Virus record (IMG/VR): IMGVR_UViG_3300047491_000264
Span: 1 to 43,793 of that record
Direction: 5' to 3' (one strand)
DNA: 43,793 nt
From: a virus
Shown here: positions 23,158 to 31,344 of the stretch, in pieces
Layout of the letters: every line of letters starts with the position of its first letter
Numbering within the stretch: position 1 is the stretch's first letter
Notes under the pieces: model-generated
Databases searched by the model: none
What the model saw: only the letters and a program-made list of their open reading frames with translations
Told to the model about the DNA's origin: nothing
Position numbers and translations under genes: made by a program

Positions 23158-24081
23158 TTACGCAATAGCTCCGCTGTCCGTGCAACCGAACAGTTTGCCA
23201 TGCGCTTTTTCATTGCCCCAACCAAGGGACAACTCCGCCTCGACCCAGCCTTTTTCGCCAGAAGCCGTGGGCGCACCCTTGTACTGCTTCATGTCACGCA
23301 GAACGAATACCTTGAGCTGTTCAGGCGTAACAATCGTGACACGCTTCGTCATGTGCTGACGATCAGGAATAATGTCGAGAGTCCCGAAAGAACCCTCATA
23401 CTTATTCACGTTCGCAATCGCAACACGAGCCGACGCATTCACATTCCAAGAAAATCCAGTCTTGGCAGTGAATTTCTTGCTGATGACCATCTTCTGATGC
23501 CCACCGCAGAAAAGAGCACGAGGGTCACCACCAGCCGTCCAGATTTTGCGGAGGATTACATTCACCGCATCTTCCGTGAGCTGGGAGGTCGCCGCCGCAG
23601 AAGCACCAGCGGAAGCCGTCGCCGAGTTACTAGTGATGGCTTTCTGGATACCCTTCGCCTGACGAGCGATAGCTGAAGTTCCAGCCGACGCATTACCCGT
23701 AGCGAGGAAGATTTTGTCGTAGTCGGTGGCGAGGGCTTTAAGAGCCTTCATCACTTGACGAGCAAACTCATCCTTGATACCAGCAATATCCACAGCCATC
23801 TGCGTAAACGAAACAGAATAGTTCCGCAAACGGATCATGGTGTAGTTGCTGACACGGGTACGAGCCGTCGGTGCGCTGTAAGAAAGGTCAGCACCTTCCA
23901 CGATACCAGTAGCAGAAGCGGACGCAAGAGCATCACTCTGCCATTCAGGTTTCGTAGAACCGCACTTCACTTTCTCGCACATCGCAAAAAACGGTACTTC
24001 ATCCGCAAAGAGGTCAGCGACCTGCGAGGTCAACCCTTCACGATTCCCTACTGCACTGTAACTTGTTACATAACTAGCCAT
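23158..24081 (-). CDS. Major capsid protein, SU10 / DUF5309 type
   Basis: The protein has 307 residues. The pattern VGNREGLTSQVADLFADEVP then EWQSDALASAS, EGADLSYS, RTRVSNYTMIRLRNYSVSFT and AGIKDEFARQVMKALKALAT is the hallmark of the SU10-type HK97-fold capsid family. The C-terminal TFKIR-like portion is replaced by VTPEQLKVFVLRDMKQYKG followed by GWVEAELSLGWGNEKAHGK. Length and order (portal, scaffold, capsid) agree. The ribosome-binding site is GGAGATTCAAA. Confidence 0.92.
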   Translation of the reverse strand: MASYVTSYSAVGNREGLTSQVADLFADEVPFFAMCEKVKCGSTKPEWQSDALASASATGIVEGADLSYSAPTARTRVSNYTMIRLRNYSVSFTQMAVDIAGIKDEFARQVMKALKALATDYDKIFLATGNASAGTSAIARQAKGIQKAITSNSATASAGASAAATSQLTEDAVNVILRKIWTAGGDPRALFCGGHQKMVISKKFTAKTGFSWNVNASARVAIANVNKYEGSFGTLDIIPDRQHMTKRVTIVTPEQLKVFVLRDMKQYKGAPTASGEKGWVEAELSLGWGNEKAHGKLFGCTDSGAIA

Positions 24082-24093
24082 TTTGAATCTCCT

Positions 24094-25074
24094 TTAAACC
24101 CTATCAAGGAAACTCTCGACCTGTGAATCAGTATTCAGCGTCTTCTTGAAAAACTCCAACTTATCTCTGATTGCACCGTCTTTGGCTCTCTTGAATAACT
24201 TCACAGAACTATCAGGTTCCTGCGAAGCCTTCCGAGAAACTCCATCAACGGATACTTTTTTCTTGAGCGTATTGACTTGACGGTCAAGCTCAGCTACCTT
24301 CGATTTGCCGACATTCGCTTCTTGCATAATTTTGTAATGTTGAACCGCAAGATTCCAAGCTCGTGCCTGCCCCGAAACGGACTTGTGAAGCTCTGGAGCC
24401 GTCTCGTAAATCTGTTTTGCCAATGCGAATACATCCTTACTAACCTTGTTGAATTCAGGAATTTCCTGAGAAGTCATGGTAACCGCCTCATTGAACTGCT
24501 GGACTTGATTCTTTGCAAACCGCTCTGGAGCAGTCCTCAAGGTTTTATCAATCTTGTCCTCTAGTTCCATAAGCTTGGCAACCATAGAATCATCAGAAGC
24601 GTTCTTGAGTTGGGCGATTCGTGTCTGCCGTTTCAGGTTCTCCAGTTCGGCTTCTCCCATCTTCTCCAACTTAACGAGGTCTTCGTCTACGGGTTGACTA
24701 TTGACCGCCTTCTCTTCTAAAGCTTTAAGGCGCATCTCAAGTAACCGTTTCTCCCTTGTCATCTCGTCCAAGCGTTTCTGGAAAGTTGACTTCGGAATCA
24801 GTTCCTCGTCTTTCTCTTCATCTTTGGCTTCCTCTTTTTCCTCTTTAACTTCTTCCTTGGATTCCAAAGATTCAGGCAGTTCCGCTTCTTCTTCCTTCTC
24901 CTCGACTTCCTCTTCAACCTTAGGCTTCGCTTCTTCCTCGATTTTACTATCTACTGACTGCTGAACCGAAGTTGGCAAATCGAAGCTGTTTAGAATGTTA
25001 TCAGCGACACTTTTGCTGACTGCGTCGATTTCCTCTTGATTGGGTTGTTCGTTATTTTGAATTACTGGTGACAT
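24094..25074 (-). CDS. Capsid scaffolding protein
   Basis: The protein has 326 residues. It is highly charged and helical throughout, with a long Glu/Lys run at ~43-92 (VEEEVEEKEEEAELPE) and coiled-coil segments. It lies immediately before the capsid gene. The basic, helical C-terminus (KLFKRAKDGAIRDKLEFFKK) is the usual capsid-binding end. No protease motif is visible. It is preceded by an unusual structured leader at 25124-25189. Confidence 0.85.
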   Translation of the reverse strand: MSPVIQNNEQPNQEEIDAVSKSVADNILNSFDLPTSVQQSVDSKIEEEAKPKVEEEVEEKEEEAELPESLESKEEVKEEKEEAKDEEKDEELIPKSTFQKRLDEMTREKRLLEMRLKALEEKAVNSQPVDEDLVKLEKMGEAELENLKRQTRIAQLKNASDDSMVAKLMELEDKIDKTLRTAPERFAKNQVQQFNEAVTMTSQEIPEFNKVSKDVFALAKQIYETAPELHKSVSGQARAWNLAVQHYKIMQEANVGKSKVAELDRQVNTLKKKVSVDGVSRKASQEPDSSVKLFKRAKDGAIRDKLEFFKKTLNTDSQVESFLDRV

Positions 25075-25123
25075 TAAGTTGCTCCTTTGTTCGTCATCGT
25101 GTTTAAGCCCACGAAGAAGGCTC

Positions 25124-25189
25124 GGTCACAATTCACAGTTTAACGCCATGAGAGGCGCACAGTTTAACGAGGTGAGGCTCGTCGTGACC
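25124..25189 (-). ncRNA. 66-nt three-way-junction RNA-like element in the scaffold leader
   Basis: Minus-strand reading: an outer stem GGTCAC/GTGACC encloses two hairpins. The first is ACGAG-CCTCAC-CTCGT and the second CGCC-TCTCAT-GGCG. Each is followed by the same single-stranded TTAAACTGTG. The whole fits between the stop of the 25199-25576 gene and the scaffold start 49 bases downstream. Nested perfect stems plus a repeated linker are unlikely by chance in 66 bases. Candidate roles are a regulatory RNA for scaffold/capsid expression or a protein-binding site. No known riboswitch class is recognised. Confidence 0.55.
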
Positions 25190-25198
25190 AAAAATTAT

Positions 25199-25576
25199 TT
25201 ACGGGGTTTCCGTTTCTTGCATCCCATCGTCTTCCCCCTGTAGTGGTGCTTGGAGTTTGTCCTTGTCTAAAACGAACTGCTCCAAGTCATCCCATAAATT
25301 GTTTGCCATTTCAATCCTGCCAAGAACTCGCTCACTTGAGAGTTGCCCGTTCTTGTTGGCGTTCAGTTCAGTGCTTACCCGCCCCGCGGTTAAAGCCTTT
25401 AGAATCGCCCCAAACTCGCTCTTAATCGCACCCTCCACTAACTCGCCGACATAGATGATGTGTTCAGGTTCGTGCCGTCCACAGCCAGCGAGCCGTTCCT
25501 CTATGACTACGGATGAGTGTGTAGGTTTAGAGCGTTTTACTTCTTCTGAAAGAACTTTCTTTTTGCCTTTAGCCAT
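25199..25576 (-). CDS. Hypothetical protein between portal and scaffold
   Basis: The protein has 125 residues. The N-terminus is basic (MAKGKKKVLSEEVKRSKP), the middle is a mixed helix region (ELVEGAIKSEFGAILKALTA), and the C-terminus is acidic (EDDGMQETETP). The start overlaps the preceding stop by one base. Position suggests a minor capsid or assembly factor; no motif supports a specific role. Confidence 0.6.
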   Translation of the reverse strand: MAKGKKKVLSEEVKRSKPTHSSVVIEERLAGCGRHEPEHIIYVGELVEGAIKSEFGAILKALTAGRVSTELNANKNGQLSSERVLGRIEMANNLWDDLEQFVLDKDKLQAPLQGEDDGMQETETP

Positions 25577-26295
25577 TATTTTTTTTCTTTTACAATTTTA
25601 AGCATTTTAGGGTTTGTAATCCTTATCCCGTATTCGCTCAAATAACCGCTCGATTCATAATCTATTCCGTCAATTTTCTCATCCTTGAGAAGTTTATTTA
25701 GCTTCCGCATGGAAACATCTTCCCATGAAGTCCCTAGTTCTATCAGCTTATCTTCAAGGTCATTAAACTTAATAATTTTTGCTTTCGGAGAAACTAAAAC
25801 TTTATGAACATTTTTCCCATATGTTTCAGCAAGAGATTTATCTTTTGTAACTGATATCCCACTATGAAACGAATCGTAATCCATAGAAGGTTTTAGTTCT
25901 CCAACGATATCTTTATCAGTTCCATGATAAACATACATATCGTCTTCAGAAAACAACGGCCTCAACTTCAACTCATCTGGAGCAGGAGGATTGATTAACG
26001 GTTTCGGAGCCACCACTTCAATCGGGTCTCCTTGCAATCCTCTCCTCATCCAATCTGGAGCTGGGGGATTTATCAATGGTCTCGGCGTAACATCCTGAAT
26101 GGGAGTAACGCTCGTCCTATCCTTCATCCAATCTGGGGCGGGTGGGTTAATCAACGGTTTCGGTGAAGCATCCGAAATCCCCATCGTCAAATTCTTCATC
26201 TTTTCAATGAGCGCACGCTTCTGGAGCGTTTGAATCATAGCCGCCCGCTCCATCGCAGAAGAACTTCCGCTAAGAGGGAGGCTATTCAGAAGCAT
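25576..26295 (-). CDS. Putative ADP-ribosyltransferase-like protein with N-terminal proline-rich repeats
   Basis: The protein has 239 residues from MLLNSLPLSG (ATG 26295, AAGGA seven bases upstream). Residues ~45-110 hold three copies of a PLINPPAPD(W) unit spaced ~29 residues apart, which looks like a flexible docking arm. The C-terminal ~130 residues match the polyvalent/H-Y-E ADP-ribosyltransferase layout: MYVYHGTDKD, then SGISVTKDKSLAETYGK, then IDGIDYESSGYLSEYGIRIT and NPKMLKIV. Candidate residues are His in YHGT, Tyr in ETYG and Glu in SEYG. T4 injects ART proteins with its DNA; here the location next to the portal suggests a packaged effector. The family call is by eye. Confidence 0.55.
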   Translation of the reverse strand: MLLNSLPLSGSSSAMERAAMIQTLQKRALIEKMKNLTMGISDASPKPLINPPAPDWMKDRTSVTPIQDVTPRPLINPPAPDWMRRGLQGDPIEVVAPKPLINPPAPDELKLRPLFSEDDMYVYHGTDKDIVGELKPSMDYDSFHSGISVTKDKSLAETYGKNVHKVLVSPKAKIIKFNDLEDKLIELGTSWEDVSMRKLNKLLKDEKIDGIDYESSGYLSEYGIRITNPKMLKIVKEKK

Positions 26296-28300
26296 ATTTT
26301 CGTCCTTCAATAGGCGTTAACATCGCCGCCTTCTCAACCTCAAGCAAGTTCTTCGCCTTCTGCATATTCAAAGCGACCTTCAGCTTGTCATTCTCTGCCA
26401 TCGTTTGACTCATCATCGCCTGTTGCATTTCTTCAGGAGTCTTGATTAAGAGCTGGCTCACTTTGGTATCCATACTGTCAAGGAACAGTTTGCGAAGCGC
26501 ATCTTGGCGGATAAAAGGGTCGTTCACCAACATCTGAAACAAAGTCTGCGCTTGATTGGTACGAGCCACAGGATCAGCGTCATTGACCTTGCCATTAGGA
26601 ATGATGTTGAACTTCCCACGAATCTCCTGACGAGTAATACGGACGGGCGGTTGCCCAGTGATTGCCAACTCCTCAACCTCATCACCAAACTGATAATAGA
26701 GCGAATCAATCTGGTAGTACAAATCTTGCATTTGATACTGAAACACCAATAAATCCATTGCAGTGTTTTGGGCAGACATCGCACCAATCATCGCCACTTC
26801 ACGAGCGGTCTTAGTCCCAATCTGCGAAGCACCAGGAGTGTTATTGCTTGAAGAAATGGCAGACTGAGCATTCCCCACTCTGTCATTTGCCCACGCCTTC
26901 AAATACTGCATATTTGCGAAACGGGCCGACTGTCCAAGGTTGGGGTTCTGAGTAACCTGATAGTCGGCGGCCCCGTTCTCCGTCTCGACTACCTGCCCCG
27001 GCACATAACGGAGGTTTCGCAAGTTCTTGACTGAGTTCTTACGTGCTACCACAGTCGGAGTCGTTGCGATTGTCCCAGCATCAATGTCTTGGTTAAAGAG
27101 CGTTGAAATACCAGTCTGAAAGTCATCATCTAATTGTGCAATGCCACGGCTAGAAATAATCTCGGCATCGTTCATCTCACGGCGAATAACAACGTAAGGG
27201 AACTGCCCGTGGTCGTATGGGTTCTCGATGAAGAAAAGAATGCTCCGAGGATTCTGGTACGGATAGCAAATTCTTACTCGTTCATCAATGCCGTCATTGT
27301 TGACATCGTACCAACTGTCAACCTCGCACAGAAGAATCTCGCCCTCATCCTTTTCGTAATACTGCGAAACTCCGTCCCTTAAATTCCGCAAATAATCAGC
27401 GGTGGAGTTATCAGAGTCAATCTTGCCAGTCCACTTGTCAATTTCATAGTCATCATACTTCTTGAACTTCCCAGACTTCATATTCTTCTTCACCTGATTT
27501 TTGGTCATCGTGAATCGGTACTCAATGAAATCTGCCTGTTGAATGTCGGTGGTGTTAACTGGAAAGATTACCTCATGGCGTGGATTGATTGCCTGAACAT
27601 CCACTCGGTTCTCAACCTTCTCAACGAACGAGAACTCAAACTTCGTGATGCCGTTCCTGAACTCGCCGATGACTCTCTTAATTTCATCGACATTTTCTTG
27701 GAGGCTCATATCTGGAAGCATTTCCTCTGCGATAATTTGCCCCAAAGTGTTATCATCAACTTCTGGCATATAAAGAGCCTCAAGCACTTTCTGATCCAAG
27801 TCGGCCAAGTCAAGTTTTTTGCAGTAATACCCCAACTCAAACTTCCAACCCGTCTTGAAAAGTGTGAAGCCGTTGTTCAGCAAATAATCAACACCGAGGC
27901 AGTAAGGCTTGAAGAACTTCACCTGAGTTCTCATTCGCCAATCAAACAACTGCTCTCTCTTTTTGGAGGGTTCAATGTCTTCTGGGCCGTAAGGCTCATA
28001 AGTAACGATAGGAGAAACACCGAAAGCCATGTTGATGTAGGCTGGTTTAAGGCGGTTGATGTCGGTGTCGATTTGCGGAAGCATGAAGTTTGCTGAACCG
28101 ACCCACGGGAAATTCTTCTTCGCCCGAATACCATAGCGTTTCTTCGTCAGCGAATCAATGCGTCCTTCCCAAGTTCCACGCTTATTCTTTTCTTCAACGG
28201 CACAAGAAGCTAATTTCTCGACAAAGGAGTAAGCGTCCTCTGACAACTTCACATCCTTCATGTCTTCAAGATTCTCTGGGTCTTTTACATCGTATGGCAT
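26282..28300 (-). CDS. Portal protein
   Basis: The protein has 672 residues. The N-terminal segment KNFPWVGSANFMLPQIDTDI then NRLKPAYINMAFGVSPIVT and EPSKKREQLFDWRMR is characteristic of P22-like portal proteins in environmental podoviruses. Further support comes from the DVNNDGIDERVRICYPYQNP segment and the long helical C-terminal barrel region (MAENDKLKVALNMQKAKNLL). It follows the large terminase and is the first gene behind a strong extended -10 promoter; the ribosome-binding site is AGGAG. Confidence 0.88.
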   Translation of the reverse strand: MPYDVKDPENLEDMKDVKLSEDAYSFVEKLASCAVEEKNKRGTWEGRIDSLTKKRYGIRAKKNFPWVGSANFMLPQIDTDINRLKPAYINMAFGVSPIVTYEPYGPEDIEPSKKREQLFDWRMRTQVKFFKPYCLGVDYLLNNGFTLFKTGWKFELGYYCKKLDLADLDQKVLEALYMPEVDDNTLGQIIAEEMLPDMSLQENVDEIKRVIGEFRNGITKFEFSFVEKVENRVDVQAINPRHEVIFPVNTTDIQQADFIEYRFTMTKNQVKKNMKSGKFKKYDDYEIDKWTGKIDSDNSTADYLRNLRDGVSQYYEKDEGEILLCEVDSWYDVNNDGIDERVRICYPYQNPRSILFFIENPYDHGQFPYVVIRREMNDAEIISSRGIAQLDDDFQTGISTLFNQDIDAGTIATTPTVVARKNSVKNLRNLRYVPGQVVETENGAADYQVTQNPNLGQSARFANMQYLKAWANDRVGNAQSAISSSNNTPGASQIGTKTAREVAMIGAMSAQNTAMDLLVFQYQMQDLYYQIDSLYYQFGDEVEELAITGQPPVRITRQEIRGKFNIIPNGKVNDADPVARTNQAQTLFQMLVNDPFIRQDALRKLFLDSMDTKVSQLLIKTPEEMQQAMMSQTMAENDKLKVALNMQKAKNLLEVEKAAMLTPIEGRKYASE

Positions 28301-28316
28301 AAGTTTCTCCTAGAAG

Positions 28317-28339
28317 CCGTCCCTTTATATTATATCACA
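28317..28339 (-). promoter_or_regulatory. Phage late promoter copy 1 (extended -10), upstream of portal gene
   Basis: On the minus strand: TGTGATATAATAT, three A/T bases, GGGACGG, between the terminase stop and the portal ribosome-binding site. TATAAT lies at 28329-28334 with an extended TG. Only two of 23 bases differ from the copy at 16433-16455. No good -35 is seen, fitting an extended -10 or phage-modified RNA polymerase. Confidence 0.75.
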
Positions 28340-28350
28340 GTGACTTTTAA

Positions 28351-29805
28351 TCATAAGTTATAACCAGAATAATCATCCACCAAAGTATCGCTTTCGTAGT
28401 CAACTGGAGTTCCACGCCCGGCCCTATCGACCTCGTCTTTTTCTTTTTCTTCGGCAAATGAGTTGACTTGACGAAGAGCATAAAGCCCCATCACAAAAGC
28501 ATCGGCTCGGTCGGGTGATCTCCCAAGACGCTTCTTGATATCATCTTTTGCTTCAGCCTGAATCTTGCCATTGCCAGTAAACTTATACTTTACAGACGAA
28601 AGCTGTCCTCCGAGGACATAATCATCCCCCAAACAAACACACCCTTTCCCGAACTCATCTCCAGCCTCCATCCACATCTGCGCCCGAAGGTTGTAATACT
28701 TCTTCTCATTCGTCTGGCTCGTTGGCTTCGAGGAGGAGTTGATGGAAAGCACGGACTCACCTAAATCTCCTAAAGCGTCAACGATACCCGCCCCGATACC
28801 GATGACATCGACTGCTATGGTCTGTGCTCCCATCAACTTCCTCAAGGCAGATAAACGCCCCGCCGTGTCCATCGTACTCTTATGCTCCAAAATAATCTCT
28901 TTCTCAACGAATGAATGAGTCGGGGTCTGTGCCATCACATAAACAACATTCTCGTCATCTCCGAACCGAGCGGGGTCGTTCACAATAATGCGGCGAATAA
29001 CACCGCCCATAGGTTGCTTGCCAGTTGCTTTCTCCACAGCACTCGGTTGGATGCAGATGTCGTGCCCAGCCAAATCGTCCCAAGAACCATGCAAATAAGC
29101 GGCTAAAAGTTGCGGTCTATGCTGAAACGCTTCGCTTAAATTCTGCACATAAGAAGGCGGTAGGTATGGATTGTCGGTCGGCAACGCTTTGATGTACTTA
29201 AACCCCGGCTTCGGATGTAGAATGAAGTCTTCCTTGAGCCAGCACTGAGCGGGGTTAGCAGACATCATCACCTGATAATCGGGCGTAAAAGACTTGTCAT
29301 CTGGAGTCTTGGCGTTATGGCGAAGCGTACCTCTAAGCATAGCGAAACTGTCTTTCTCAATCTCCTCGGCTTGGTCTACCGCAATGTTCCCATACTCCGC
29401 CGAGTTCAATGATTGAATCAGCAAGGGATCGTCCAATCCACCGTAATCAATCACCGTGCCGTTAAACATGAAAATCTTTTTCTTCTGCTCGTGAATTCTG
29501 TAACACTTCGCAGGAATACACTTCTTCCAAGTCTCCAAGGTCGTGTTCGTAAAGTCAACTGAACGACGGCGACAAAAGAATATCTTGTTGTATGGAATTT
29601 GCAGAGCCTTACTAAAGACCCAAATACACATGAACCAACTCTTGCCACCGCCCTTTGCACCGCCATACAAAACAAACTGCTCCTTGGCTCCATAGGCAAT
29701 CCCCTGCCTCTCACTCAACTCAAAGTTCAAGGCATCGGGCGCAGACAACCCTTCCGTAGTCGCCTCACGCTCATCTACAACTATCTTTCTAGTTACCTTC
29801 TTCAT
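28351..29805 (-). CDS. terL: Terminase large subunit
   Basis: The protein has 484 residues. ATPase domain: Walker A YGGAKGGGKSW (about 47-57), Walker B IAVDQAEE (141-148) and a coupling MSANP motif (181-185). Nuclease domain: IIVNDPARFGDD with the metal Asp near 277, IAVDVIGIGAG (second acidic site) and RSPDRADAFVMGLY near the C-terminus (third). All catalytic elements seem intact. The 5' end overlaps the methyltransferase gene by 17 bases. Confidence 0.93.
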   Translation of the reverse strand: MKKVTRKIVVDEREATTEGLSAPDALNFELSERQGIAYGAKEQFVLYGGAKGGGKSWFMCIWVFSKALQIPYNKIFFCRRRSVDFTNTTLETWKKCIPAKCYRIHEQKKKIFMFNGTVIDYGGLDDPLLIQSLNSAEYGNIAVDQAEEIEKDSFAMLRGTLRHNAKTPDDKSFTPDYQVMMSANPAQCWLKEDFILHPKPGFKYIKALPTDNPYLPPSYVQNLSEAFQHRPQLLAAYLHGSWDDLAGHDICIQPSAVEKATGKQPMGGVIRRIIVNDPARFGDDENVVYVMAQTPTHSFVEKEIILEHKSTMDTAGRLSALRKLMGAQTIAVDVIGIGAGIVDALGDLGESVLSINSSSKPTSQTNEKKYYNLRAQMWMEAGDEFGKGCVCLGDDYVLGGQLSSVKYKFTGNGKIQAEAKDDIKKRLGRSPDRADAFVMGLYALRQVNSFAEEKEKDEVDRAGRGTPVDYESDTLVDDYSGYNL

Positions 29806-30571
29806 ATATTCTCTGCTTGGCGATGTTGAAATAAGTCTCGTCTTTCTCGATGCCGATGAACCTGCGTCCTAACTGATTCGCCATTTTTCCCGTAGTCCCA
29901 CTCCCCGTAAACGGGTCTAATACAACGTCTCCCTCGTTTGACCATGAGATAATGTGGTCGTGTGCAAGTTGTTGTGGGAATATAGCCGGGTGTCCGTTAT
30001 TTTCTCCCCTATTATGTATTTCCCATATATTATTTCTTAATCCATATTCAGATATTTTTGAACCTTTTTTATGCCCACTCAATGGACGCAACTCACCCGT
30101 CCCAACATCACGCTTTGTGCCTCCAACAACGCATCCAAAATGCTTATTTTTTTTATCTTTTATTCCATTAAATATTTTTAGTCTTCCTTTTGAAAAAATA
30201 AACATAAACTCAAATTCTTGCTCATAACGGTTGTGGGACAACGGTGCGTTTTGTTTTTTCCATATCATCGTATCATGCAGATTGAATCCACAATCCTTTG
30301 CCCACAATGCCTGTTTGAATGATGTCCCTGTTTCGCTCCCCTTGATTGTAGCATCACCAACCACCCAAACAACCACACCTCCGTCCTTCGTCACACGGAA
30401 TAATTCCTGAATAACCGGCTTCCAAATATGCTCTCCCCAATCAAGAGTTCCGTTGTAAGTCCGAAGGTTATCGTAGGGCGGTGAAGTGACGGTTAAATCC
30501 ACAGACTTATCCGCAATCTTCGGCATCTCCACCAAACAATCCCCGTGAATCATCTCAATTCGGAAGGTCAT
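29789..30571 (-). CDS. DNA methyltransferase, β-class amino-methylase
   Basis: The protein has 260 residues from MTFRIEMIHGDC (ATG 30571 behind GGAGAAG); an upstream ATG at 30589 lacks a site. Motif IV TSPPY is at residues 29-33 and the S-adenosylmethionine motif VVLDPFTGSGTTG is near the C-terminus. That IV-before-I order defines the β class (N4-cytosine or N6-adenine). No restriction partner is present, so it is an orphan methylase, probably for evading host restriction. It overlaps the terminase start. Confidence 0.88.
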   Translation of the reverse strand: MTFRIEMIHGDCLVEMPKIADKSVDLTVTSPPYDNLRTYNGTLDWGEHIWKPVIQELFRVTKDGGVVVWVVGDATIKGSETGTSFKQALWAKDCGFNLHDTMIWKKQNAPLSHNRYEQEFEFMFIFSKGRLKIFNGIKDKKNKHFGCVVGGTKRDVGTGELRPLSGHKKGSKISEYGLRNNIWEIHNRGENNGHPAIFPQQLAHDHIISWSNEGDVVLDPFTGSGTTGKMANQLGRRFIGIEKDETYFNIAKQRIYEEGN

Positions 30572-30598
30572 AACTTCTCCATGTCCCATTTGTTGTCG

Positions 30599-30667
30599 TC
30601 AAGCCGAAAAAGCCCACGGAGGATCAGCATAAATAATCTGGTACTTCTTAGGGCTCTTCGTATCCAT
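30599..30667 (-). pseudogene. N-terminal remnant of an MT-A70-type adenine methyltransferase
   Basis: A 22-codon frame reads MDTKSPKKYQIIYADPPWAF before a stop. KYQIIYADPPW is the classic MT-A70 motif with its DPPW catalytic tetrad. Removing one T from the T5 run at the break would extend it by LDDNKWDMEKL to a stop overlapping the methyltransferase ATG. The rest of a ~170-200 residue enzyme is absent. It overlaps the 3' end of the 30648-30983 gene. Confidence 0.65.
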
Positions 30668-30983
30668 CATTCCTCAACAATCTCTCAATAGCCTCGGCAG
30701 TCTCCTCATCATCGCACACAACAACTTTTCCTTCAGCCGCTAAAAATGGACTTACCTCCCTAGACCTCGAATCCGTCAACATCAACGCCCTCAAAACCAC
30801 CCCCTCCTCCCTACTCAAAGCCCATTCCCTAAAGGCATACCTAAACACCTGAAAAGCATTCCTCAACTGCACCAACGAACAAGGAATACAACTCTCCTTC
30901 ATCCTCAACTCAGCTAGCTTATAGATGTCAATAATATCTCGCTCGGCTTTCTTTAACTGGGGAATTGTGTAGGAAAGGTTCAT
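30648..30983 (-). CDS. Hypothetical protein
   Basis: The protein has 111 residues. An N-terminal helix (TIPQLKKAERDIIDIYKLAE) precedes CIPC and a mixed region with an EGKVVVCDDEETAEAIERLL segment. It has no recognised family and no TM segment. The start overlaps the previous stop by four bases (ATGA), so the two genes are translationally coupled. Confidence 0.6.
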   Translation of the reverse strand: MNLSYTIPQLKKAERDIIDIYKLAELRMKESCIPCSLVQLRNAFQVFRYAFREWALSREEGVVLRALMLTDSRSREVSPFLAAEGKVVVCDDEETAEAIERLLRNDGYEEP

Positions 30984-31213
30984 TTATCGTTTTTGAACTC
31001 TATCTTAAACGTGTTCTTTGTGTACCGAATCAACACTAAAGCAAATTCAGAATCAAACGCATCAAATGTTTTATTTTTCCTATTCTTTCTTTTCCCAATT
31101 TCAGCACTAATTGATTCCTTCCAACTCATAGGAACATAAACAACAACAGGCCGCATGTAATTATTCCAACCAAGTTCAAATAGATTGTTTATAGCTTCAA
31201 TTGGTGAATTCAT
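30980..31213 (-). CDS. Hypothetical protein
   Basis: The protein has 77 residues, basic and β/α mixed (YMRPVVVYVPMSWKESISAE, KRKNRKNK). It is the first gene after a 131-base gap that carries a G-rich element, so it probably opens a small transcription unit. No family recognised. Confidence 0.55.
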   Translation of the reverse strand: MNSPIEAINNLFELGWNNYMRPVVVYVPMSWKESISAEIGKRKNRKNKTFDAFDSEFALVLIRYTKNTFKIEFKNDK

Positions 31214-31255
31214 TTTTGGGTCGGATTATGTGTGTGGTGTATAACAGTAACAGTA

Positions 31256-31295
31256 GGGGTGGGGGGTAAGCCTATACCCGTCATCCCTCCCCCCC
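31256..31295. other. G/C-tract element with quadruplex and hairpin potential
   Basis: The plus strand carries GGGGTGGGGGG (31256-31266) and CCC, CCC and C7 tracts (31277-31295). The minus strand therefore reads G7-A-GGG-ATGAC-GGG, a possible four-tract G-quadruplex. A GGGTA-TAGGCT-TACCC hairpin is also possible. It lies in the leader between the putative small terminase gene and 30980-31213. Homopolymer-rich tracts in an otherwise moderate-GC genome stand out. Confidence 0.5.
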
Positions 31296-31344
31296 TCATC
31301 GTCAGCATATCAAACGACCTATAATAATTGTTATGTAAACTAAA

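Noticed and set aside
23110-23676. Plus-strand 188-codon frame across the capsid gene
   Set aside because: Antisense to an unmistakable capsid gene; Arg-rich shadow composition.
27539-28096. Plus-strand 185-codon frame inside the portal gene
   Set aside because: Antisense to the portal; no ribosome-binding site and no independent motif.
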